A stretch of 64,000 bases of DNA. Origin: Paraphaeosphaeria minitans. Lineage: Eukaryota; Ascomycota; Dothideomycetes; Pleosporales; Didymosphaeriaceae. The position numbers were made by a program, and so were the translations under genes. Shown here piece by piece: positions 21,975-31,534 of this stretch. Position 1 is the stretch's first letter; every line of letters starts with the position of its first letter. Below the pieces are notes generated by a model. That model searched no databases. It worked only from the letters and a program-made list of their open reading frames with translations, and was not told where the DNA came from. The stretch lies in NCBI GenBank assembly GCA_015832175.1, contig WJXW01000018.1:930001-994000 (forward strand), read 5' to 3'.

Positions 21975-22620
21975 TTAATTCTCCACCCAGAATCTTTCCT
22001 TGCTTATGCCACCAACTTCCAAGAATGGCAGGAGACCCTTGCTACATGAATCTCCACTAGGTCGGAACTTACTTATGTCACCTGGGTACATGATCCTCTT
22101 CTCACCGCTATCAAGTGTGAGCTCAAAGATGCCTTCCACAACAATCCCGTAGTCAAGGGACATGGCGCGGTGGAGTGGCGATTCAACTCCTGGTGCGAAG
22201 TCGATCAGACGCGCCACACTACCGTTAGGGACATGGATGCTAGGCTAATACACCACGCACAGGTTATGTTAGCGGCTGATCCATATCCAGATATATGTGA
22301 ATGTAATTAGAAATGCGTACCTCGTTATCCCTTGCATAAACTAAATCCTTATCGTTATTCATGTCGACGGGGTTGGCATTGGTGCTATAGATAATGTTGG
22401 CCACAGCATTACCATTTACCATCACACGGTGATGGGCACCATCGTCGTCCGCTAGAAAGGTGCCCTCGCCTTTGGTATTGTGCGATGTGATGAAACGACG
22501 AGCGTGTCGCAGATCTTTGGCGGGAAACTGGGTGATGGGACCCTGTGGGTAGACAGGCCCAGGAGGTGCCATAATGAGGGAGAAAACAGCTGAAGTTTCA
22601 CTGACTGACGTGGCAGGCAA
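21975..22620 (-). CDS. Small cupin-fold protein, C-terminus probably damaged (189 aa, 2 exons)
   Basis: Exons are 22620-22321 (100 codons) and 22244-21975, with a 76-bp GT-AG intron. The middle matches fungal RmlC-like cupins: [11 protein letters not shown], then [10 protein letters not shown] and L-D-S-G-E-K-R, then P-G-D. In this family a VQR-x-x-x-H-x-W type strand should follow PGD. Here the annotated frame reads unrelated residues to a stop at 21975, while a [13 protein letters not shown] segment lies in another frame just after. So the end is frameshifted, has an unrecognised short intron, or is decaying. Similar cupins occur in fungal polyketide clusters; the reaction here is unknown. 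Exon 1 is partly duplicated at 19919-20085. Confidence 0.7.
22325..22488. repeat. Inverted duplication, arm 2 part 2 (inside cupin exon 1)
   Basis: Reverse-complement match to 19919-20083. Apart from one C/G difference and a 6-bp indel near 22475, the differences are transitions. It lies within the coding sequence of the intact cupin gene. Confidence 0.8.
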
Positions 22621-22718
22621 CGATCCGTTTGGAGGGGTTTAGACTTGAATCCTATTATTCATTACGCTGTTCTTCCCGCCTTTATGTCCAAGTCTACCTG
22701 GGGATCTGGCGTCAGGGC

Positions 22719-22734
22719 TCGGGAATTTCGGGAA
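22719..22734. promoter_or_regulatory. Tandem TCGGGAA motif upstream of cupin
   Basis: TCGGGAA occurs at 22719-22725 and 22728-22734 (9-bp period), about 100 bp before the cupin start. A related pair, TCGGGGA, lies at 28513-28527 in the SDR/P450 divergent promoter. It is a possible binding motif of a shared regulator. Confidence 0.3.
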
Positions 22735-24229
22735 TACGTCGACGACTGGCTCGGGATCAGCACGCCTCTCTAGCATAACAATAATGATCCAACAGATTCA
22801 GCTCCAAAGACGAAAAGTCTTTCTGCATTGATATACGCTGCAACCATACGATTGAGGGTTCACGTTCAAGTCTGTGCGCGAGGCTGTATGAGCCAACAGC
22901 TGCTTCTTTACAGCAAAAATCAACACTGAGGCTTCCAATATTTAGAACTTCATCGCGTTGGCCCAACTAAGTCCGATCCGAATGGTTACCGCGCATTTCC
23001 CGACTATCCACCCATGCTAGCCAGCATTCCCATTGGATTCATTTGCCATCCTTCGCTAACTTGACTCGGGCCCGCGAAGATTTAACTTTGAGTTGGCATA
23101 TAACGTACCTAATAAGCGAGTAGCTAATTTATGTTAAGACTACACTATATTACTACCTACTATAACATAGTAATGTTTACTAACTATTAATAATAGTTAA
23201 AAAAGTTAAATGTATATGTAAGCAACCTAGAGCTCTGTCACATAACGACACTAGTCTTATGAGTTAGCTCGATCGCTATAGTTATACGAGCCTATAATCA
23301 CGCCACGTAATATCAGAAAAAAGGCATACCAAGTTCGGAGGATTTGGGGTAGCCCGAAAAAGGCCGGGGATTAACCGAGAACACACAGAACCTGCCGGGG
23401 GAACCCCGTAACAAGGAGGACAACCGAATACATAAATTTAACCCCCCGAATCATTAGTACTTCCATTAAGACGTGACATCTGACACCAACAAAGAATCGC
23501 TAGGTAGCAGTCCGCAGCTGATACCGATGGATTCATTAAGTCAAGTGTTTAATGCTATCTACCAGTAGACTAGAGAATTGTATTTATATTAGCCTGTTAT
23601 TGATCACGTTGCTCCCAGTCATGTGATCACTAATTGTCACGGCATAATCTTCCCCTTCTTTTAACCATGAGCCCCATCATGGTCAGCGATACCTCAATAC
23701 TAAACGCCAACCAATCGCTGCTATCAATCTGGAAAGTGCTTCCCCCCGCAGTTGCCACCCGTCTCGTCGGGAGCTGTTTGTGCGGCTGTCGACGCCGAAG
23801 GTCAAAGTCCAATTATACAGTATAGCCTACAGTATAAGATCACTGCGATACCGTACGTCCTCCAGAGCCTCTGCCAGCTCATTGAGCAATCGCCTCTCAT
23901 ATCCGACATCAAACAATGTCGGAGTCGGCCTGTGATCAGTGAGGCGGTGATTGGCGGGCGACTTAACCTTGTGTAACCTATCGTCCGAGTGAGTAGCAAG
24001 GGTAAACGACGCCTCTCACCAACAGTTGGCAAGCTCCGTGAGGTGAGAGAGCCTTAGGTAGTAGTCGAGGGAGATAAATAGGCCCTCTGTGTCGCTATAA
24101 TCAATCCTTCAAGCCTCAACCTCATTCTAGTATCGATCTCTCAATCAATCTTGACTGTGACTTCTCGCTGTATCCTTATTACAAGAAACTTCCTGCTTCT
24201 CTTCCTGCTCTACCTTTTTTGGCTTATCG
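22735..24229. other. Gene-free stretch with decayed repeat
   Basis: No supported gene. 23095-23215 is AT-rich and RIP-like. 23330-23440 is G/C-run-rich (CCGGGG, CCCCG). 23560-24200 resembles an LTR or promoter (an ATAAATA box near 24075, then a pyrimidine-rich run from 24175) leading into the ORF at 24230. On the minus strand that run is purine-rich and would fit the polypurine tract of the gypsy remnant at 25.8-27.1 kb. LTR boundaries could not be fixed. Confidence 0.4.
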
Positions 24230-25651
24230 ATGGCTACCACGGTCGATAATGCCCCCGGATCTATAGCCATCGGTCCTGGTTGTAGCAATAATGGTGACGA
24301 CGAGCCTCCCGAGCGTCCTAGGCATCGAAAGATGCCATACACTCCTATGGGGAGCTTTCCAATGCTCCAGGCCTACAAGTTTTGTCAGGGATTATTATGT
24401 AGCCTTCTGTTTTGTCTATCTTTACTGCTAATGTTGATTGACAGTCACTGTCTGGCTCGATACAGAGCTCACCAATCCCGGCCTTTTTATCAGGATCAGT
24501 CGAGTTGTGCGCGCGTTAATCGGCCGTGGCATCCCCCAGAGAATACTGATCTGTGGCATGCCGCCAATCTAGAGACCATCACGGACCCCAAGCTGCTGGC
24601 GAGATTCATCCTGTACCCGCCAGCCAAAGCGGCACCCGGCCGATGAGCTTCTTGGACTACCCCTACCGCGGTCCCAGTCTCCGTGGCCTGTCGAGTGAGG
24701 AACGTCGGCAGCACCACCGCCATCAGTGCCTCACCAGTTCTCGCAAAGGGTCCTACCCGTCGTACATCCCGCTGCTCCTGCTCTCAAACATGCGCAATCG
24801 TCTGCTCCACAATGCAGACGCCCCATCGACAGATCCGCAGGCAATCTGCTCGCAATACGAGCGACACCGGACTGATCAAGACAAAGGCTCCCGGCATCAA
24901 CTGGTGTCTGGGACGACGGTATCCAGGCACGAGACCAGCAAACCAGCTCCTCTTTGGTGCATCCTGCCTGTCTTGCCACAAAGGTGGCCATAGAAATCGG
25001 TGTAGCTTCTTTGCCGGCGACAGCGTCCAAGGCGCCAATTGGAGCTCCTTTATTATCTGGGCCCGATCATGGGCAAATCAGCCTGCCGTCGGGGCTCCTA
25101 GTCTTCACAGTCTGGCCTCAAACACTCAAGGCCGCTCACGCTCATCGAGCCAAATGGATATCGACCCGCCTCCAGTTCCTCCAATTCCGGGCTCTCATTC
25201 CCGACATCCTTCCTGTGGCGGCCCGCCTTCGCGGCACCGCCTTCGATACCTCTAGCTTACCGACCAGCCATCGCCGTCGCCCCTCCGATGAACGCCGCCA
25301 AACCTCTAGCCTGTAGCAGGGCCAGCATCAGACCTTCGGTGACTCTCCTCAGTCGCCCGCCAGGGAGCCTATTAGCGAAAAGGCTCGCCAGCGCCTTCAT
25401 AAGCGCTTTTCATAGCGACAGTCCTTTGGCGCTAAGCTTCGTGAGCGTCGGCGATTCCAGGCTCCTGGAGGTCTTAATGGAACCCTTCGCGATGCCGTCG
25501 AGCGTGACGAGGCTCGACGTCACGCTGGCTACCAACCTCCCCTTCGCTCTTCCCAAGAAGAGCGAGTCGAAGCTTCTTAGCAGGCTCAGGATGATAAGGA
25601 CGATGAAGATGACCAGCCGCTCACTGGTTCCAGGGCTCGCCGTCATCGGCA
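24230..25651 (+). pseudogene. Broken ORF opposite to a gypsy integrase (Cys/His cluster, charged C-terminus)
   Basis: Coding-like but frame-broken plus-strand sequence. The first block starts MATTVDNAPGS at 24230. A later frame contains C-L-S-C-H-K-G-G-H-R-N-R-C at about 24962-25000, like a retroviral-type zinc knuckle one residue short. The last frame (25310-25651) is rich in Arg, Gln and Glu and ends with D-D-E-D-D then HRHKK and a stop. Two or more frameshifts or unrecognised introns separate these blocks. It converges on the minus-strand integrase at 25797, so it occupies the same relative position as the antisense ORFs of A, B and E. It could instead be the gag of an unrelated plus-strand element. 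Confidence 0.4.
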
Positions 25652-25796
25652 CAAGAAGTAGGTGCTGTGCATGTAGGTCCTGTCAGTGTAGATAGTACAA
25701 AGTAGGTTAATCAATTCTCTATTCCTTAATGCCGTGCTCCTTACTTTCTCCTCCCCTTCTTCAACGATCGCTGTCCTCAGCAATTCTGTAGCCTTG

Positions 25797-27130
25797 TCAT
25801 TCTGAATCGGAATCGGAGCTTGACAGCCCGTCGAAGAACTCGTATTCTGATTCATCACTTTTTGATTGCAGTATTACGACTTGGGGATGCTGCTTCCACT
25901 GTACTGATTCTTCGTCGAAATAGTCCTTTTGGGATTGCTTCTTATCCCACAGGCGAAGCTGAGCCCGATCTGCTTCCTTCATATCTGCTACACGTCGTTA
26001 TCGAAACTTCTTCAGCTTGGGTCCTGGCGTCGTGTTCGCGAACTTTTTACCGTCAAGCTCCTATAGCCTATAGTGGCCGGTATCCTGCATCGATCCTGCG
26101 ACCCTATAAGGCCCTAGCCATAGATCATCTAACTTTCGACTTCTTAACATGTCAACTTCACGCTAGGAATCCCACATCAGCACGAGATCGCCGGCTTGTA
26201 TATCCTTATGCAGAATCTCTTAGTGCTCATCCCAGTATTCCTTCTTCCTTATTCGTAGTCGTTGCAGCTGCTCGCGAGACTCCTCAATATTATAGTCCCG
26301 CAAATCGAGCTGGTAAGCTCGAATCGCAATTAAATCGGCTCCTATGCGAGCTTTATCTTATGGCAAAGCCTGCCACGTTGATACCTCCATTTTAATCGGC
26401 AAGATAGGGTGTTGGCCTGTTACTAATTCCATCGGCGCGTACCGTATCGGTTCATGCACAGATATTCAATCAGCCAGCAATAATGAAGGCAGATTGTCAG
26501 GCCATGGGCCTTTCAACTTTGCCAGAGCCGATTTAATCGGCTTATAGCCGACCTTAATGAAGCCATTTGTCTGAGGGTTCTGCGGCAATGCGAAAATCCT
26601 GTGAAACCCGTATCTCCGTTCCCAAATCGCTGAGGTACTTTATGTTCTCACGACCTCCGTCGACTACAATCTCCGTCGGCACACTTCATTAACAGATAAT
26701 ATCCTTATAAAAGAACTTCGACACTGTCTTTAAGTTGGCCTTTTTAAGCGCTCGAACCTCTGCCCAGCCAGTGAGCCATTCTTAACACACCACCAGGTAT
26801 CTGAAGCCTTGCCAGGTCGGCATGTGGACGATGTCCAACAATACCTTCGCCCATAGGGTATGTGTGTAAGTCGCCGTTAGCATATCGCGCGGTCGTTTCG
26901 TGGCCTGCAGTTAACACTCTATACAGGTAGCGATAAGCTCCTTCACTAGAGCCTAGATGTTCTCCGACCAATATCGCTGGGCGATGGCTGTAGCGGTGCT
27001 GTTAGTTCCTCAATAACCAAGTATCTGATATACCTCCCACACAGTCAATTCGCTCGTTTTCAGATTTTCGATTACCCGCCTTACTGCTATATTCCATAGT
27101 AACTTCTTTAAGGTGTAATCTTGCTTCGCA
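25797..27130 (-). pseudogene. Ty3/gypsy integrase remnant
   Basis: Read on the minus strand with a few stops and frame breaks: a zinc-binding N-terminal region (WEVYQILGY, and CIEC near 26915), a catalytic core (RFRYLVVC, EWLTGW, ALKKANLKTVSKFF, EIVVDGG between about 26830 and 26660), and a C-terminal region with HPILPIKMEVSTW (about 26400) running to an acidic tail SSSDSDSE at 25797. It is only lightly mutated compared with the AT-rich tracts. No gag or RT is visible on this strand, so it is a fragment. Confidence 0.75.
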
Positions 27131-27409
27131 AGCGCTCTTATTAAAGCTACCCTAAGACCTAATCAAGAAACCCTTCTTATACTAACTTGAGCTATATAGA
27201 ACCAAACGTTTAATTAGGGAAATTTCCTATTTAAGACTTATATATCGAGTTTATATCCTATCTATTCTGCCTCTGGGGTAAGTTTGCCATTGGTTAGGTA
27301 TGTATATATCAATATATTCTAGAACTGCGGTTCTTAATCGCAATCTAGGGCTTTGTAAAACACTATGTTATTTTAATAGAAATAAAAAACCGAGGCTACA
27401 AAATCTCAT
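27131..27409. other. AT-rich remnant between integrase relic and SDR 2
   Basis: AT-rich DNA with TAG/TAA in all frames, probably more of the gypsy remnant. The last part should hold the 3' end of the SDR transcript. Confidence 0.4.
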
Positions 27410-28374
27410 CTAACTTGTTTTAAGCTGCAATGTCGTACCCCCGTCGACGATCCAACCAACACCAGTCACATAACTTGCCAGTGGGCTGGTCATCAACACA
27501 ACTAGGTCCGCAATCTCTTCAACCTTTGCAATTCTAGCCATTGGTATTGAAGCCTCCATGAGGCTTGACAAACTCGGATTGCCTTCCACCGCTGCATTTA
27601 CCATGGGCGTTTCGACCCAGCTGGGGCAAATAGCATTAACCCGGATACCGTCTTTCGCTAGATCCAATGCTGTATTGTAATAGTTGTGGATTAGCATACC
27701 CTCTATAATAGTCCACTGTACTTGTATAGTCATACGAACCTGCATTTTTCGTCATGCCCATGACTGCATGCTTGCTCGTCGTATACGGCAACATCTCCGC
27801 CGTCGCCATGAAAGAACTGCAAGATCCCAGGTTGAGTATGACTCCACGACCCACATCCCGCTCTTTGCCTCGTGTAGTTGCCTTTCTGATCCCCTGAAGC
27901 TTCATAACCTTCGACACAGCCTTGATGCAATTCAACGTTCCCAAGACGTTCACTTTCCAGAATCGATTCATCTCTTCTAGTTCCACGTCGTCGACAGGGG
28001 CAGGTTTCCGAACGCCAACACCGGCGCTGTTCACGCTGTAATCGATACGGCCAAAACGTTGAACGGTAGCCGATACCATTTTAGCAATGCTTTCAGGGTC
28101 CCCTACGTCGACTTGTACCGCAAGCGATTCATAATCTGCATGAGCGGCCAGCAAGTTACTCTGGTGCGCCGTCTCCAGGGCCGCAGAATAGTTCGAGTCT
28201 GCCATGACAACTGCGCGTGCACCATGACTAGCATACGCAAAACAACATTCTCGCCCAATGCCACTACCTAGGCGATCACCATCAGCCCACGTTCTGCGTA
28301 TGTCCGTAGAATTAGGGGCAGGGTAACCCACCTGCACCGGTGACAATGGCGACGCCGTCGATGAGTAACGCCAT
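27410..28374 (-). CDS. Short-chain dehydrogenase/reductase 2 (276 aa, 3 exons)
   Basis: Classical SDR of the FabG-like type. Exons are 28374-28332, 28267-27740 and 27669-27410, with GT-AG introns of 64 and 70 bp; the joined frame is 831 nt. The start MALLIDGVAIVTGAG was chosen because the Rossmann strand begins right after it; an in-frame ATG at 28533 would add 53 residues of poor character. The cofactor loop is TGAGSGIG, the NNAG motif is NSAG (residues 94-97), the catalytic set is Ser163, Tyr176 and Lys180 (YTTSK), and the C-terminal part has the usual VNAICPSWVETPM and YVTGVGWIVDGG. It is probably a NAD(P)-dependent oxidoreductase acting on a polyketide intermediate (inference). It is divergent from P450 2. 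Confidence 0.92.
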
Positions 28375-28616
28375 GCTTAATCTACTGTCGAATCGCTCCT
28401 GGCCTAGAAAAGTTCGGGCTTGTCTCTGCCCTCTTGTCGTTGGAGAGCTGGTTTTTGTCACAAGCGCAGTAAAAGCGCCCTGTTCCCGAATGTCCGCCTT
28501 CCCCGCGCTCTTTCGGGGAATCGGGGATCGCACATGTGTGGCCCTTTATGCGCATCCATAGGGCGACGCATCACAGAAAGCCAACCCTCCAAACAGTCCA
28601 ACCCTAGGGCGCAACC
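28375..28616. promoter_or_regulatory. Divergent promoter region, SDR 2 / P450 2
   Basis: 242 bp between two divergent start codons. It contains a direct pair of TCGGGGA at 28513-28519 and 28521-28527 (8-bp period), resembling the TCGGGAA pair before the cupin gene. Co-expression of the SDR and P450 is inferred from the arrangement. Confidence 0.5.
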
Positions 28617-30592
28617 ATGAACTCGTCTCGACTCGCAGGCAAGGTCGCGGCCGGAATAACAGTCATGGCAAAGTACAACCGACAAGATGAAGATGCTACT
28701 ATGGGGTTGATGCTGAGGACGGTTGTGATAGGATGGCTCACCTACTACGTCCTGAGCTGTATCCATTGTCGATATTTCCACCCGCTGAGCAAGTTCCCCG
28801 GCCCTTTCTGGGCCTCAATATCAAACTTCTGGAAGCTTTACATTCTGTCGACCAAGGAGTCGCATACGCGTGGTATCGAGTACCACAAGAAATATGGTAA
28901 AACAGAAACACGCTTCGCATATCGAGGGGGTACAATAATGATAATAGTGTGCTGATTTATTTCACAAGGGCCTGCTATCCGCGTCGCACCCAACTTCCTC
29001 GTCTTCAGCGACCCGAAATTGGTACCTGTAGTATACCATCGCAATGCCGACAAGTCCGACTTTTACAGCCCTGGCGTCCTAGGCCGTCTGAGGCCGCCAT
29101 TTCAAACGCAAGATCATAAGGAGCATGCAGCGAAAAGGAAGCGCGTGGCTGCTTCGGTGCGTGCACTGCTTTTTTTTCTCCGTTGGCCATCTGGTGCGGT
29201 GCGTGAGCTGACAGTTGAAATCTGCAGTTTCAAATCTCCAACCTGAGGAAAATGGAATCGGATGTAAACAACATGATCGAGAAGCTGCTGAGCCAGTTCA
29301 ACGAGCGTTATGTAAGAACCGAGGAACCGTTGGATTTGTCAGAATGGGTCAAGTAAGCGCACCGAGCTCCAGTAAAATTCCAGTGAGCCACATGGGTGGT
29401 GGTCTGGCCCCCGGTATGCTAATCTTTTGTGCTCTTCATTAGATGGTTCGTGTACGACACGATATCCGCCATGGCGTTTGGGAAGTCTGTTGGGTTCGTG
29501 GAACAGGGGAGGGACGTGGAAGGGCTGATACAGAATTTCCACGACATGGCGCCCATGGCGGGTCTTGTGGCGGCTTTGCCCAACTGGGTGAATCCCTTGA
29601 TGAATGCGCCAATTCTTGGAGACTATCTTATGCCCAGCCCGGGCGACGGGACTGGGACTGGCAAAATCATGAAGGTAAGAACGTCCCTTGGATTTGCGTT
29701 TTGGACCTCATGCTAATTGGAAACTAAGTATCGTGATGATATGTTGCGAGAACGATTTCAAAACCGACATGCCATGGCCCACGGCGACTTCTTAGACAAG
29801 TAGGTAACGCACTGCAAGCGCCAAATCGAGCGATTGTTCACAGCTCGATAGTTTAATGAACGCAAAGAATGCCGATGGGAGCTACATGACCGAAGCGGAA
29901 ATCAAGGCGGAGGCCTTTGTCCTCATGGTCGCAGGCCCGGACACGACAGCTGCGTTTATCGGGCCATTTGTGAATTACGTGATTCAGAATCCTGCCATCC
30001 ATGCAAGACTTCGCCAGGAGATCCAGGAATTCGAAGCCAATGGCACACTTTCCAAGGGCATCGTCACCTTTGAGGAGACTCAGAAACTGCCCTATTTCAT
30101 GGCTTGCGTTCAAGAAACACTTCGATTCTGCCCTTCTACGCCCGTTGTTCTGCCCCGCCTGGTATCAAAAGGGGGACTAGAGGTCAACGGAAAGTACGTC
30201 CCAGAAGGCACAGAAATCGCAGCCAACCCATATGTAATCCACCGGGATAAAAACATATTTGGGGAGGATGCCTTTGAGTTCAACCCAGACCGGTGGCTGG
30301 ATGGCGAAGAGCGCACCCGGAACATGAACAAATACATCATGAGCTGGGGCTATGGTGCGAGGCAGTGTCTGGGCAAAAATGTAGCCCAGTTGATCACGCA
30401 AAAACTTTGCTTGGAGGTTTGGGCCACTGAATTCACTGTTCCTACTTGAGCTTCCACTGACACGAGCAGATGTTCCGCCGCTTCGATTTCCAGAGCAGGA
30501 CGCCTGAAAAGCCGTGGAGAGCAGAGAATCTTGCGCTGATGATATATTGGGATCAATGGGTACGGCTAACGCCTGCAAATGAACTGAAATAA
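28617..30592 (+). CDS. Cytochrome P450 monooxygenase 2 (527 aa, 7 exons)
   Basis: Exons are 28617-28896, 28969-29156, 29228-29352, 29443-29674, 29729-29799, 29852-30416 and 30470-30592; the six introns are 72, 71, 90, 54, 52 and 53 bp, all GT-AG, with a joined frame of 1584 nt. It has an N-terminal anchor (about 32-50), then YFHPLSKFPGP, IRVAPN, I-helix AGPDTTA, ExxR Glu387/Arg390, FNPDRW, and the heme loop WGYGARQCLG with Cys471. It resembles P450 1 throughout (same Trp in the heme loop). Its fourth intron sits at the same place and phase as the only intron of P450 1. It probably acts on the same or a related substrate. Confidence 0.92.
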
Positions 30593-30714
30593 GATTCGGG
30601 AGGCCGTGTAACAACTGATACTATGCCTATCGCGACCTGAGTTTTATAAGTGGCATTCCTGTACTCTTCGACGCGACTAGTATGGTTATTAGCAATAGGC
30701 GTTCTAGTCGTTGC

Positions 30715-30954
30715 TCACTTCTTGCCAATACATAAGCGATGAGCATCCAAGGCCGAAAGCTTCCTCTTCTCAAGCAGGCTTCTAATACTGTAAATCCCTT
30801 TTGGAGCGATCTTGAATCTAGGTTGCATCCTTGGTATTGGATATAGCATCAGGTCCTGTTCGGTCGCTGTGATCTCAATCTGTGATCTGGGCGTGATCTC
30901 GGCCGTTCTAAGTATAGCGCTGGCGTAGAATCTTTTCTTAGTGTAGCCATACAA
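30715..30954 (-). CDS. Small hypothetical ORF (79 aa)
   Basis: Open frame with an ATG, rich in Arg/Lys and Ile (MYGYTKKRF at the start, LCIGKK at the end). No motif, signal or neighbour relationship identifies it, and codon use is not distinctive. It may be a chance ORF or a gene fragment downstream of P450 2. Confidence 0.15.
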   Translation of the reverse strand: MYGYTKKRFYASAILRTAEITPRSQIEITATEQDLMLYPIPRMQPRFKIAPKGIYSIRSLLEKRKLSALDAHRLCIGKK

Positions 30955-31049
30955 AATCTTCTAACGCCCCGCAATAACATCGTCAGATTAAGGGCCTATT
31001 CAGTGCTAACAAATCCTATTATCTATTTTATTACTACTACTACTAACAC

Positions 31050-31120
31050 CCGCAATCTACCACCTGTAATACCCGCAATCCACTACCTACAATTCACTAC
31101 CTACAATCTACTACCTGCAC
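31050..31120. repeat. Degenerate ~15-bp tandem repeat
   Basis: Four to five imperfect copies of a unit like CAATCTACTACCTAC, with variants such as CAATCCACTACC and CAATTCACTACC. It is preceded by a TTACTACTACTAC run. Confidence 0.6.
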
Positions 31121-31217
31121 ATTATAAAGCATAGAGAATATTAATAATCCCTCTATTTTAAGAGGTACGCCTACTATACTACGTAGCCCTTTATAGAGTA
31201 ATTTACTAGTGCTATTA

Positions 31218-31229
31218 CAAATACTATTA
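31218..31229. repeat. Left copy of 12-bp LINE target duplication
   Basis: CAAATACTATTA here and at 36933-36944, bracketing the LINE exactly. The duplication length equals the period of the minisatellite into which the LINE inserted, so part of the match may predate insertion. Confidence 0.7.
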
Positions 31230-31534
31230 ATTTGATTTGATTTGATTATTCTTACGCCTCGGGTGCCAATAGGCCCGGTAAGCTGCTATACGATGTTTAC
31301 GCTAGTGCGAACGCTGAGAACGTTCAGTCCATTGTCTCATTCTCGGTCCTCTCTATTATACTGCTGGGCTTTCCACTCTGACCTTGATCATTCGCTTCGT
31401 TGTCTATTATCTGTACCTACCTGCTTTGCTCCAGATTCTGGCCCCATCGAGAGCGATTTCTCAAGTGTTGGCCATCGGGATAACGGTCGGCCAGCTCGCC
31501 ATCGTCCAGAGTTATTTGAGTAGGGAGGTTCCAA

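Noticed and set aside
22757..22966. 69-aa minus-strand ORF upstream of the cupin
   Set aside because: No motif, no splice context, and it lies in the presumed cupin promoter.
28375..28533. N-terminal extension of SDR 2 from the ATG at 28533
   Set aside because: The extra 53 residues lack SDR character and would fill the divergent promoter. The start at 28374 puts the Rossmann strand at the N-terminus as usual.
31050..31120. Telomere or subtelomeric repeat
   Set aside because: The 15-bp unit is not TTAGGG-like and no telomeric array occurs in the window.
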